Of a stretch of 64,000 nt of DNA, positions 1-8,025 are shown piece after piece (the stretch's first letter is position 1; each line of letters starts with the position of its first letter). Source of the stretch: Tautonia plasticadhaerens (GTDB lineage Bacteria > Planctomycetota > Planctomycetia > Isosphaerales > Isosphaeraceae); NCBI RefSeq assembly GCF_007752535.1, contig NZ_CP036431.1:27179-91178 (forward strand). Direction: 5' to 3'. The notes beneath the pieces were generated by a model. The model worked only from the letters and a program-made list of their open reading frames with translations. It searched no databases and was not told where the DNA came from. A program made the position numbers and the translations under genes.

Positions 1-705
1 CGGTTGCGGTCGCCCCTCGTAGGCGTATTGTGCATAGCGGCCGGCATCGTAGACCCGGTGGAGCAACTCCTGGAGGTCGAGCGTCGCGTCCCGGTCCGGG
101 GAGCGGAGCGGGACCGGGATGATGGGGAGCCGCTCCCGGAGGCCGATCGGCCAGAAGTCCGCCTCGGGGCGCCGCTCGGCCCGGCTGACCGTCACCGAGT
201 AGTCGCAGCCGGGTCGATCCGGGGCGGGCATCGGGTCGCCTCCCCGGAGCAGGTCGATCTCGACGAGGTGCGCGGTGCTGGCGAGCACCAGCTCGCGCTT
301 GCGCAGGTACTGATCGCGGTGCCGGCCCTTGTTCGTGGGGCTCAGGAGCTCCAGAACGGTGACCAGCTCCCGGGCGGAGCGGTCGCGTACCTCGAGATAG
401 GCCTGATACTCGACGTCGGGCCAGGGCAGGCGGATGCGGGCCGGCGCCTCGAGCACGGCGAGGCTCGGCCCGGCGGGGACGGGCATGCCGCCCGGCTTGA
501 CCCCGACGTCGGCCCTGGGGCCGGCGCGATGGGCCGACTCCGGGGCGTCCTGGACGTAGAGGTGCTCCTCGATCTTGACCAGGTAGCGCGGGTCGACCTG
601 GTCGGCGATCGTCTCGGCCAGGCGGTCGATGAGCCGGTGGTGGAGGTCGGGCCAGACGTCGTCGCGTTCGAGGAACGGGTTCATGCCCGGGAACGGTGAT
701 GGCAT
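1..705 (-). CDS. DUF4058 family protein (partial, runs off left edge)
   Basis: The minus strand is open from the ATG at 705-703 to base 1 (235 codons, no stop reached), so the C-terminus lies outside the window. The protein begins MPSPFPGMNPFLERDDVWPD, the characteristic opening of DUF4058 proteins, which are abundant in planctomycetes and cyanobacteria and have no established function. Further family features are visible: a LVKIEEHLYV segment, VELLSPTNK-type wording (VLELLSPTNKGRHRDQYLRKR) and YSVTVSRAERRP. The sequence places it near the nuclease-like Uma2/PD-(D/E)XK-type families often multiplied in these genomes, but that link is an inference. It is divergently oriented from the Uma2 remnant that follows. 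Confidence 0.85.
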   Translation of the reverse strand, partial: MPSPFPGMNPFLERDDVWPDLHHRLIDRLAETIADQVDPRYLVKIEEHLYVQDAPESAHRAGPRADVGVKPGGMPVPAGPSLAVLEAPARIRLPWPDVEYQAYLEVRDRSARELVTVLELLSPTNKGRHRDQYLRKRELVLASTAHLVEIDLLRGGDPMPAPDRPGCDYSVTVSRAERRPEADFWPIGLRERLPIIPVPLRSPDRDATLDLQELLHRVYDAGRYAQYAYEGRPQP

Positions 706-905
706 CGTCGTCCTCCGCGCCTCGGCCTCGGGCATGGGGCGCCCGCCCCTTCCGGTCCGCTCGGCCGGGGACGGGGGACGGCCAGGGTCGTTCCCCTCGC
801 TCCCGGACCCAGACTACCACGACGCCGGGCCCTCGGACAAAGCCGGGCGGATGAGGCGCGCACGGCGATCGGCCCCGATGAGATCGTCGCGAGGGCGGGA
901 GGGCC

Positions 906-1390
906 GTGCTGGCCGCGGAGCGACCGATCAAGAGCCCGACCCACGTCCAGGTCCAGGACCTGATGCTGAACATCCTGTACCCGGTCCCGCCCGACGGCTG
1001 GCACGTCGCCTTCGGCTTTCCCCGGGTACTGGGGCGCACCACATGCCGGATGTGAGCCTGGCGGTGCTCCGGGGGGCGCCCGGCTCCTTGCCCGACCGGC
1101 ATCTGATGGGGGCTGAGGCCGGCCTGGCCGTCGAGATCTTCGACCCCGGCCCGGGCGACGACCTCGTCCCGGTGATCGCCGCCTTCGCCGGGAGCGTGCC
1201 GGCGCCCTGGGTCGTCGACCTTTGCGGCATGCGGATCGAGGCCCAGGCCGAGCAGGTCGGTGGCGAGTGGCCGGCCTGCCGCCAGGTCCAATCCTACGAG
1301 CGCGACGAGGCGATCCCGCTCGTTCTCGACGGCCGGGTGGTCGCCGAGCTGGACATCACCGGATTGCTGCTGCCATCCCCCGTCACCTGA
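906..1390 (+). pseudogene. Uma2 family endonuclease remnant (frameshifted)
   Basis: Two frames together resemble a Uma2 (DUF820, restriction-endonuclease-like) protein. The first frame opens with GTG at 906 and reads VLAAERPIKSPTHVQVQDLM and then GWHVAFGFPRVLGRT before stopping near 1055. The second frame resumes at about 1043 (SLAVLRGAPGSLPDRH, VEIFDPGPGDD, WVVDLCGMRIE, SYERDEAIPLVLDG) and ends at the TGA at 1390. A +1/-2 change near 1040-1055 would join them. The usual Uma2 acidic motif (PDV/EPDL region) is degenerate and the fold is too short in the middle. The gene is therefore probably dead. It could also be two sequencing-induced fragments of a live gene. Confidence 0.6.
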
Positions 1391-1571
1391 GCATCTGCCT
1401 CGCATGCCACCGCCGTCTCCGGCCGAATCCCGATCGGTCCACGCAGGGTCGTGCCTGAGCCCGCTGGCGTGGCCCATTCCCCCGGGGCCGGGATGGGGCG
1501 AGAATCGAGGCACGTACATCGGGGCCGTCCTCGTGTGCCCCGTCGCCCGTGCCCGATCACCGGGAGGCCAC

Positions 1572-2135
1572 ATGGACATCACGCTCGACCAGCTCCGAGC
1601 CTGGCTGCTCGGGCGGGCCGACTCGCCGACCTCGGCGGCGATCGGCGAGGCGCTGGATCGCGAGGATCGCCGGCTCGCCGCCCTGTTCGTGCGAGTGGGG
1701 GACCTGGGGGAGAGTCGCGGAGGGCGGCCGCCCGATGGGGTGCTCGACGCGGCGCGGACCGGGGATCGGATGGCCTGCGATCACCTCGTGCGGCTCCGAT
1801 CGCAGGTCGGTCGGCTGGGGGAGCCGTGGGGCCGGGAGGAGGCCCTGTTCGAGATGGCGCGGGCGGAGGATCGGGCGGCCTGGGAGCGGGTCTGCCGGGC
1901 TTGCCTCCCCTGGGCATATCGGGTCGAGCTGCGGAGGCTGGGGCCGGGGGGGTGGCGGCCCCCGGAGCTGGCCGAGCTCACGGAAGAGATCCTGGCCGAT
2001 CTCCCGGGGCCCGTCGAGGCGATGCAGTTGCCGTCGCTCTGGGCCCTGAGGTCGTTGCTGCGGGTGCTCATTGCCCGCCGCCTGAGCGAGATATGGCGAC
2101 GGAAGAACCGGGCGCCGCGGTCGGCCAGGATGTGA
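1572..2135 (+). CDS. hypothetical protein with sigma-70 region 2-like C-terminal half
   Basis: This 187-residue frame starts at ATG 1572 (MDITLDQLRAWLLGRADSP), preceded by a GGGAGG-type ribosome binding site at about 1562. The C-terminal half (AWERVCRACLPWAYRVELRR, then LTEEILADL, then LLRVLIARRLSEIWRRKNR) has the spacing and residue pattern of ECF sigma factor region 2, but there is no region 4. Upstream in-frame codons are rich in Pro/Arg and look non-coding, which favours this start. It ends 43 bases before the group II intron fragment. It could be a lone region-2 protein, a sigma factor that lost its C-terminus, or something unrelated. I do not assign a function. Confidence 0.5.
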   Translation: MDITLDQLRAWLLGRADSPTSAAIGEALDREDRRLAALFVRVGDLGESRGGRPPDGVLDAARTGDRMACDHLVRLRSQVGRLGEPWGREEALFEMARAEDRAAWERVCRACLPWAYRVELRRLGPGGWRPPELAELTEEILADLPGPVEAMQLPSLWALRSLLRVLIARRLSEIWRRKNRAPRSARM

Positions 2136-2175
2136 CGGTTGCACGGATTAGCGACCGTCCGATAATCAACATTAA

Positions 2176-3163
2176 GTTGAGCGACGTGGAAAGGTGCGGG
2201 TCATCCGGTGGGTGCAAGTCCCACCCGGCCAACTCGATCGCTCCAGCCGGAAGCTATCGGAGCGGCGGCAGAGCTAACGAAGCCGTCGGAGCCTCCGAGA
2301 CAACGGGTCGCCCCGGCGACTCGGCGAGCAGGCAGGCCGTAACGCGCGTGAACGCCGAGCAGGCCCCGAGAGAAATGACGAGGGGGCCGACCCGCCGACA
2401 TAACGGGGAAGGCCGCCGCCGCTGGCGAGAAATGAGGCGGTGCAAGGGCCGCCTCACGAGCGATCCGACCCAGCGGTCCCTCCGGGGTAGTGGCGACGGC
2501 ATGCCGGCACAGGGAGACCCGGCACGACACGTGAAGCCCCGCGCGGTGGCGGACGTGACCGCCGACCCGAAGCCCGTGAGGGCCGGGCCGGTCCGCCCGG
2601 GGTGAGGGACAGGCCCGTAGTACCGTCGAGGGCGGGTAATTCCTGCGGAGGGAAGGGGCCCGAGTCCGAGACCAGCGTCCGAAGGGGCATGAGAGCCGGG
2701 AGATTGGCCGTGAGCCTACCACCTCCACCGAAGGTTCAGGAGTCCCAGGAGGCGTTGCACGCCAAGGCGAAGGGATCGCCCGGCTATCGGTCCTACGCGC
2801 TGTACGACAAGATGTACCGCAGGGACGCCCTGGGATGGGCCGACGCCCGCTGCCGTGCCGACGGCGGCGTGCCGGGGGTCGATCGCCAGACATTCGCGGA
2901 CATCGAGGCGTACGGCCTGGACCGGCGGCTGGGCGAACCGGCGGCGGGATTGAGAGCGAAGTCGTACCGCCCCCAGCCGGCCCGGCGCGTGTTCATCCCG
3001 AAAGGCGATGGCAAGCGACGACCGCTGGGCATCGGTACGATCCGGGATCGCGTGGCGCAGATGGCCGTGGTCCCGGTCTTGGAGCCGATCTCCGAGGCCG
3101 ACCTGGGGCCGGAGCAACACGCCTACCGGGCAGGGCTCTGGAGGTGGACTGATGCGTCGGCTA
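2176..3163 (+). repeat. Left copy of the ~988-bp island-flanking inverted repeat
   Basis: This stretch reappears in reverse complement at 47902-48890. It covers the 5' end of a group II intron, the reverse-transcriptase fragment and the first ~30 bases of an IS4-type terminal inverted repeat. In my reading the two copies differ by one inserted G and one C/T change next to the intron/IS junction (near 3133-3137). Everything else that I compared, including long translations of both strands, is identical. Flanks differ on both sides of each copy. Confidence 0.9.
2179..3132 (+). mobile_element. Group II intron, 5' fragment (3' end lost)
   Basis: The segment begins near GAGCGACGTGG, close to the GUGYG consensus of bacterial group II intron 5' ends. 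It continues with a GC-rich structured leader (gtgggtgcaagtcccaccc-type stem at about 2208-2228) and an intron-encoded reverse transcriptase. It stops abruptly inside the RT coding sequence, where IS4-type terminal sequence begins. No domain V/VI hairpin, maturase domain or 3' boundary is present, so the intron cannot splice or retrotranspose by itself. The 5' boundary is inferred from where homology with the right-hand copy begins, because the upstream flanks diverge at 2175/2176. Confidence 0.75.
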
Positions 3164-3189
3164 AGTGGTTCATCCGGCAAGTCGTCTGA
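2689..3189 (+). pseudogene. ltrA: Group II intron reverse transcriptase/maturase, truncated
   Basis: The ATG at 2689 follows a GAAGGGG ribosome binding site. The protein shows the N-terminal RT0-RT2 region of LtrA-type enzymes: YRSYALYDKMYRRDAL, VPGVDRQTFADIE, RRVFIPKGDGKRRPLGIGTI, RDRVAQMAVVPVLEPISEAD, then HAYRAG. Native RTs continue with the rest of the palm (including YADD), the X/maturase domain and an HNH endonuclease. Here the frame switches at HAYRAG into WRWTDASAK, which is read-through of the IS4 terminal repeat, then stops inside the adjoining IS630 end. About 145 of some 450-600 expected residues remain. The catalytic motif is absent, so the protein is not active. Confidence 0.85.
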
Positions 3190-4407
3190 TACCGGGGACG
3201 GCCGCGATGCCCGGCCGGCGGCGCGGCCGGTGTCGCCGTCGGCGGCCCCAGACGAACGGATGCCGATGCCCGTTCCAGTAGGCCGTCGCCTCCTCGGCTG
3301 CCCGGCAGACTTCCTCCCAGGTCTCGAACCGACGCCCCTTCAGCGCCAGGCTCCGCGGGACCTCCCACCAGGGTCCGATCAGGTTCAGGTACGCCGCGTA
3401 CACCGGCCGGGAGACGAGCCCCCACCGCGGGTGAGCCGACGCGAACGGCAGCACATCGGTGGCCCGATGCGCCTGCAGGTTGCCCACGATCGCATAGACG
3501 CGTCCCGCCTCCGCCGGGACCCATCCGTCGACCCGGGCGAGGAAGTCGGCCCGGCTCGCCGCACTCCGGCTCGGGTACGGGCGGGTCATCGCCTCGCCGG
3601 TGGCCGGGCGGAACGCGCCGAAGATGTACCCCTCGCCGCGGCGGCCGTAGTCGACCTCCTGCCGGGCTCGTTCGGCCGCTCGGGCTTGTCCTTCGGCCCC
3701 CGCCCGGGGTTCGGCCCGGACGAGTCGCTGGCCCGGGAAGCTCTTGGCGCTCTCCGGCCCCATCTCGTCGGGGCAGACGACGACGGAGCCCGGCGGCGGC
3801 GGCGTGTGGAGCCGTTCGATGATCCCCGTTTTTCGGCGAAGGCGGGATCGACCCGCTCGCCGAACCAGGCCCCCTGATGGCGCCAACGCAGGCCCTCGGC
3901 CAGGAGGAGCTCGTCGATGCGGCTGCGCCGGATCGGGATGCCCCTCTGCTCGTTGAGGTAGGCTTGCAGGCGATCGGGCGCCCGGCACGCGAGAGGCAGG
4001 CCCAGGCTCCTCGGGTCGGTCGACGCCGCGGCGATCACCTCGGCGCGTCGCTCGGCCGTATAGGTCGGTGGGCGCCCGGCCCGGGGCTGGTCCTCCAACC
4101 CGTGGAGCCCGCGGTCATCGAAGCGATGGCTCCAGGTGTAGACCGTCGGCCGGGAGACGCCCAGGCCCTCGGCGACCTGGCTGGGTCGCCTTGCGTCGGC
4201 GATGGCCAGGAGGATCCGGGCCCGCTCGACGAGGCGGGCCTGGGCGGTCCGAGAGGACGCAAGCTGTTGGAGGGCCTGACGTCCCTCGGGGGTCAGTTCG
4301 CGGGGCGTGACTTGGGTGAGGGTCATGGGTGCACCTCCCTTCGCGCGAAGGCCACACCCCTCCTACGTCAGACCGCGGGCGTCAGTCCTCTTGCCGGATG
4401 CACCACT
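3164..4407 (-). mobile_element. IS630-family insertion sequence (decayed)
   Basis: Imperfect terminal inverted repeats AGTGGTTCATCCGGCAAG (3164-3181) and the complement of CTTGCCGGATGCACCACT (4390-4407) bound a 1244-bp unit. TA dinucleotides at 3162-3163 and 4408-4409 fit the TA target duplication of this family. The left end lies inside an IS4-type terminal repeat that is itself joined to the intron fragment. The right flank does not continue that IS4 repeat, so a deletion or recombination followed insertion. Confidence 0.8.
3170..4326 (-). pseudogene. IS630-family transposase, frameshifted and catalytically damaged
   Basis: The first frame (start 4326, MTLTQVTPRELTPEGRQALQ) carries the helix-turn-helix region (PSQVAEGLGVSRPTVYTWSH) and the linker to WFGERVDPAFAEKRG. 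The second frame continues from KTGIIERLHTPPPPGSVVVC to the stop at 3170. The join lies at a run of five A near 3834, a -1 shift that some IS630 members use deliberately. The first catalytic Asp is present (VVVCPDEMGP). The second, normally DNLxAH, reads VGNLQAH, and the Glu of the usual LNLIEPWW reads LNLIGPWW. Two of three DDE residues are therefore replaced by Gly and the enzyme should be inactive whatever the frameshift does. Confidence 0.85.
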
Positions 4408-4410
4408 TAG

Positions 4411-4483
4411 CGGTAAAGCAGCAGGCGGGTTTCAGCGCTTCGGGTCCGTGAGGTCGGAGGTTCAAATCCTCTCGCCACGACTA
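4411..4483 (+). tRNA. tRNA-Pro-like 3' remnant (possible attachment site)
   Basis: From 4456 the sequence forms a textbook T-arm: GGAGG, loop TTCAAAT, CCTCT, followed by a seven-base acceptor strand CGCCACG, discriminator A and CTA. An upstream CTTCGGGT segment could be an anticodon loop with CGG, and GGTCGGAGGTTC resembles the proline tRNA 3' half. The 5' acceptor strand (expected CGTGGCG) and a proper D-arm are missing because the IS630 element abuts. It is best read as the 3' half of a tRNA left by integration. A functional tRNA is unlikely. Confidence 0.35.
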
Positions 4484-4801
4484 AACGCAAGTCATTCTCA
4501 AATAATAGTTTAAAGATATCTTCACCGTGAGGATGTGCGGCCCTAAAGCTGACGCCAAAGCGCTACTTGTAGCTCTTTCGACCAGCCGGGTGCCGTCCGT
4601 CTCCGCTTCCCACCGCTCCCCTCCCTGGTTTCGGCTCCCTCTCTTATCGGGCCAGCCTGGGGTTCGTATCTCTTCCTGAGTGCGATTGGGATTTCTATCC
4701 GGTTTCTCCCGGATGAGCGAACAAGAAGCGATCGACACGCGATACGAGCCTGAGGCTGGTTGAATGCGTCTCCAGGGATGCTTACAGCCAGGATCGCTCT
4801 C
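4484..4801. other. Intergenic stretch without a recognisable gene
   Basis: This ~320-bp segment has lower GC than its surroundings at the start (an AT-rich run near 4495-4520). Both minus-strand frames that cross it lack family features and have no convincing ribosome binding site. I see no repeat or RNA structure I can support. It separates the tRNA-like remnant from the integrase scrap and may be the worn attachment region of a former integrative element. Confidence 0.4.
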
Positions 4802-4897
4802 ATGCGCCCGCGTCGCGTCCCCAAGTATCGCCATCTCAAGGCCAAGGGCCTGGGGTTGGTCGAGATCAACGGCAAGCGAATCTACTCCTTCGCCTGA
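4802..4897 (+). pseudogene. Tyrosine recombinase/integrase N-terminal scrap
   Basis: A 31-residue frame from ATG 4802 to TGA 4897 starts MRPRRVPKYRHLKAKGLGLV and continues EINGKRIYSFA. Planctomycete phage-type integrases begin with a closely similar VPKYRxHKxSGLAVVxxxGxxxYLG segment, the start of the SAM-like core-binding domain. The protein stops where it should run on for about 300 residues. The IS3-type element begins directly after it, so the insertion, or a deletion next to it, removed the rest. The assignment rests on N-terminal resemblance only. Confidence 0.5.
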
Positions 4898-4927
4898 GAT
4901 TTTCTCAGGGCACTCTCATGGGCCATA

Positions 4928-5290
4928 ATGGCCCAGCAAGGAGTGCCCGAGGTGACCCAGAATCGCAGCACACCTGAGTCGCCCGATCGGGGCCGCTTCC
5001 CCGCCAGGCGGAAGGCCGAGGCCGTCGTCCGCCTGCTCCGGGGCGAGGACCTCGACACCCTCTCCCGGGAGCTGGGCGTCACCGCCGCCACCCTCTCCTC
5101 CTGGCGGGACGGCTTCCTCGACGGCGGCACGGCGGCCCTCGAGGGCCGGCCGGCCGACGACCGGGACCAGCTGATCGCCCGGCTCCAGGCCGAGGTCGGC
5201 CAGCTGACGATGGATCGCCAGCCGCTCGGCATGAGGTGCCGGCACCTGGAGGGCGGCCGCCCTTTCGCGTCGGGGAGGCGGAGCACCTGA
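4928..5290 (+). CDS. IS3-family transposase OrfA (helix-turn-helix protein)
   Basis: The 120-residue protein has the OrfA layout: a basic N-terminus, an HTH region RRKAEAVVRLLRGEDLDTLS / RELGVTAATLSSWRDGFLDG at residues ~27-65, and a leucine/hydrophobic-repeat tail (DQLIARLQAEVGQLTMD) that would mediate oligomerisation. It overlaps OrfB by 55 bases, with OrfB in the -1 frame, which fits the programmed -1 frameshift making OrfAB in IS3 elements. I did not find an unambiguous slippery heptamer. No obvious terminal inverted repeats could be fixed on either side. Confidence 0.75.
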   Translation: MAQQGVPEVTQNRSTPESPDRGRFPARRKAEAVVRLLRGEDLDTLSRELGVTAATLSSWRDGFLDGGTAALEGRPADDRDQLIARLQAEVGQLTMDRQPLGMRCRHLEGGRPFASGRRST

Positions 5291-6204
5291 GCCGGTCCGC
5301 CTCCCCCTCGACCGGCAAGCGGTACGGCATGCAGCGGGCCTGCCGCATCTTCGGCCTGGCCCGCGCGACGGCCGACGCCCTCAAGGCCCGGGAGGCCGTC
5401 CCGCCGGAGCAGCGGCCGGCCCCCGGGAAGCGGGGGCCGGCCGGGGCGGCCGGGGCGGCCACCGACGAGGGGCTGGTGGTCCACATCCGCCGGGTGCCGG
5501 CCGAGAGCCCGTTCACCGGCGAGGGCTACCGCAAGGCCTGGGCCCGCCTGCGGCCTCAGGGCATCCGCACGGCGTCCGGGCGGGTGCGGCGGCCGATGCG
5601 GGGGCACCACCTCCGGGCCCCCCGCCGGGGCGGCCACGCCCGCGGCCCGAAGGCCCACGACGGCACGATCACGGCCGAGGAGCCGGACGCGCTGTGGGGC
5701 ACCGACAGGACCACGACCGTCACCACCGGCGAGGGCGCGGTGCACGTCTTCGTGGCGGTGGACCACCGCACGTGCGAATGCGTCGGCCTGCACGCCGCCA
5801 AGCGGGGCGACCGGTTCGAGGCGTTGGGGCCGCTGCGGCAGGGGGTGCGGGGGCACTTCGGCGGCTTCGGGGCCGGGGTCGCCCGTGGGCTGACCACCCG
5901 CCACGACCACGGGAGCAACTACCTCGGCGACGACTTCCGGCGGGAGCCGGCCTTGCTGGGGATGGCCAGCGCGCCGGGCTTCGTGCGGGAGCCGCAGGGG
6001 GACGGCCGCGCCGAGCGGTTCATCCGCACGCCCAAGGGGCAGCTGCTCTGGGTCCGGACGTTCGCCCCGGTGGCCGAGTTGGTCGAGGCGTTGGGCGAGT
6101 TCGAGCGGACGTACGACGAGCGATGGCAGATCGGTCGCCACGGCCACAGGCCGCCGAGCCAGGTCCGACGGGACCGGAACGGTGGCGTCCCGACAGCGGC
6201 GTGA
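5236..6204 (+). CDS. IS3-family transposase OrfB (integrase core, DDE)
   Basis: The 322-residue frame has the HTH_21-like region (SPFTGEGYRKAWARLRPQGI) followed by the rve integrase core: first Asp in ALWGTDRTTTVTTGEG, second Asp in TTRHDHGSNYLGDDF, and Glu in GDGRAERFIRTPKGQLLW. The catalytic triad is intact, so the element may still be mobile if OrfAB is produced. The first ~30 residues overlap OrfA and are probably translated only through frameshifting. The usual N-terminal portion of OrfB seems short, and mild internal loss cannot be excluded. Confidence 0.75.
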   Translation: MPAPGGRPPFRVGEAEHLSRSASPSTGKRYGMQRACRIFGLARATADALKAREAVPPEQRPAPGKRGPAGAAGAATDEGLVVHIRRVPAESPFTGEGYRKAWARLRPQGIRTASGRVRRPMRGHHLRAPRRGGHARGPKAHDGTITAEEPDALWGTDRTTTVTTGEGAVHVFVAVDHRTCECVGLHAAKRGDRFEALGPLRQGVRGHFGGFGAGVARGLTTRHDHGSNYLGDDFRREPALLGMASAPGFVREPQGDGRAERFIRTPKGQLLWVRTFAPVAELVEALGEFERTYDERWQIGRHGHRPPSQVRRDRNGGVPTAA

Positions 6205-7229
6205 GTAGCCTCAAGTCCCCGTCCAGAGAACTCAGGGCGATACAGCCTGCACGAGCTGGCCCCCTGCTCTTCGACGACTGATCCGCAGCCCGGCGATCAA
6301 TCCGGAGCCCGGGACCCGGTCGGTCCTCTCGCCCCTGACCGGGCCGAGGTGCCCTCGGACGGGGAGGACCGCCCGTCAGTCGAAACGTCGAGCGGGGCCG
6401 GCCCCGGCGGGTCGACGCCTCGCCGGGCGGCCCGTCCGGCCCGCCGCGGCTGCGGCCCCATCGCGGCCCAGGCGCCCCTGCCCTACCGGGCAGGCCAGGG
6501 CGACCGGGGAACCGCCCCCTTCAATCCCGTTCAACAGTTCGACAACCGTGAGATGGTGGCCTGACGAGGACCGCTACTAGCAAAGGTCAGGATAATACCC
6601 CCCTCGGATGATCGGCAGGCCGTCATGTCCGAGGCGCCGCGGGGACGCCCCGACGACGGCGGGCCGTGGAACGGCCTCGAGGTGGCCGTCCGCGTCGGGG
6701 CTGGCGGTGGCTGTGGCGGCCGGACCTGTCTTCGGTCGCGGTTGAGGGCCGCCCGGTGGGGGAGTAGGGATGGGTGAAGCCCAGCAGCCCGGCCAGACCG
6801 GCCCAGGGGTGGCGCGCCCGGCGGGTGATGGCCGCGAGTCGGCCTAGCGGTAGAGCAGGCCGAGGAAGGTCAGGGCCATCAGGCCGGCGGAGGGGTGGCG
6901 ATACCGCAGGTTGCTCAGCATCCGGGAGGCGAACGGGGGCGAACCGGAGGCGGAGGGAGTCATGGGCAGGAGACCATCCCGGGAAAGGAGACAATCCCGC
7001 CCGTCAACAAGGTGGCAGCCGAGATGGGCGTTGCAATCGTCCTGCCCTGGGAGCAGATCCCCTGGCCTCCGCGGGGGCCGTCGCCTTATGATCGCAAGGG
7101 TCGATCGTCTCAAAGATGAACGCCCCGGCCGATCTCGCCCCGAGGCTCCCGGCGCGCAGCCGACAGGAGGGCCGAGGCGAGACGGGCCTGCACCCGGTCA
7201 CCCCCGATCCGACGGAGATGACCCCCGCC
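6205..7229. other. Non-coding or decayed stretch between IS3 element and nusG-like gene
   Basis: About 1 kb of very GC-rich sequence. Several frames of 60-120 codons exist on both strands, but all are Arg/Pro/Gly-rich and show no domain signature. A minus-strand segment at 6844-6965 reads ASRMLSNLRYRHPSAGLMAL and could be the tail of an old transposase, but I cannot place it in a family. The last ~100 bases lead into the antiterminator gene and include an in-frame but unlikely extension from 7116. Confidence 0.4.
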
Positions 7230-7829
7230 ATGCCGCTCCTGCCCGCCGAGCCGGACCTCTACCCGCCCGACCTGTTCGATCGGCCGGCCCCCGACCCCGT
7301 CCCCGAGCCGGACGCGGCCCCCGGCGACGAGGACGAGGCCGCGAGGTGGTGGTGCTTGCACACCAAGCCTCGCCAGGAGAAGGCCGCCGCCCGGTTCCTC
7401 CGTGAGCGTCGGCTGGCCCACTACCTGCCGCAGGTCTTCAAGGAGAGCCGCACGCCCGGCGGCCGCAAGACCCGATCGGTCATCCCCCTGTTCCCCGGAT
7501 ACCTGTTCCTGCTGAGCGATTCCCGGCAGCGGATCGAGTCCTTCCAGGGCGGCCAGCTCGTCGCCGTCCTGGCGGTCGACGACCAGGGGAGGATCCAGGT
7601 CGAGCTGGCCCAGATCCACCGGATGCTCTCCTCCGGCCTGCCGGTGGCCCCGGAGCCAACGTATCCGGTCGGCAGCCGGGTCCGGATCCTGAGCGGGCCG
7701 CTGGAGGGGCTCGTCGGGATCGTCACCCAGCGCGGCAACCGCGACCATTTCGTCGTCGCCGTCCACTTCCTGGGCCGGGGGGCGGCCGTCGAGCTCGAGG
7801 GCTGGCGGATCGAGCTGGCCCGCGACTGA
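7230..7829 (+). CDS. NusG/RfaH-family transcription antiterminator
   Basis: The 199-residue protein starts MPLLPAEPDLYPPDLFDRPA, followed by an NGN domain (RWWCLHTKPRQEKAAARFLR, LAHYLPQVFKESR, VIPLFPGYLFLL; residues ~50-140) and a KOW domain (YPVGSRVRILSGPLEGLVGI, VVAVHFLGRGAAVELEGWRI; residues ~145-197). This is a NusG paralogue of the specialised type that binds elongating RNA polymerase and supports long operons. It lies 3.3 kb upstream of a polysaccharide operon on the same strand, the typical placement of RfaH/UpxY/LoaP-like factors. An in-frame start at 7116 is possible, but the extra residues look non-coding. The ATG at 7230 has GGAG 12 bases upstream, and 7218 is an alternative. Confidence 0.85.
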   Translation: MPLLPAEPDLYPPDLFDRPAPDPVPEPDAAPGDEDEAARWWCLHTKPRQEKAAARFLRERRLAHYLPQVFKESRTPGGRKTRSVIPLFPGYLFLLSDSRQRIESFQGGQLVAVLAVDDQGRIQVELAQIHRMLSSGLPVAPEPTYPVGSRVRILSGPLEGLVGIVTQRGNRDHFVVAVHFLGRGAAVELEGWRIELARD

Positions 7830-8025
7830 TCGCCCGGGTCCCCACCGTCCCCGGGCGGTCGACGCATCGGGGAGGAGTCCCGGGGAGAACCGGCCGACCG
7901 ATCGGGGCACGATCGGCCCGGATCGGCTATCGCCGGCTTCCCGGGGCCGCGATAATGGGGCTGGGCGAATGCTGCACGCATGAGCCATTCGATCGCAAGC
8001 CGCAACGGGGACGGGGCCTGTCGCC

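Noticed and set aside
3820..3850. Programmed -1 frameshift keeping the IS630 transposase alive
   Set aside because: The five-A run could allow slippage, but two of the three catalytic residues are glycine, so a fused product would still be dead.
4481..4875. Two overlapping minus-strand frames as small genes
   Set aside because: No ribosome binding site or domain, and they run through the tRNA-like remnant and the integrase scrap.
6349..6564. 71-codon plus-strand frame after the IS3 element
   Set aside because: Arg/Pro/Ala-rich, no ribosome binding site and no resemblance to a known family.
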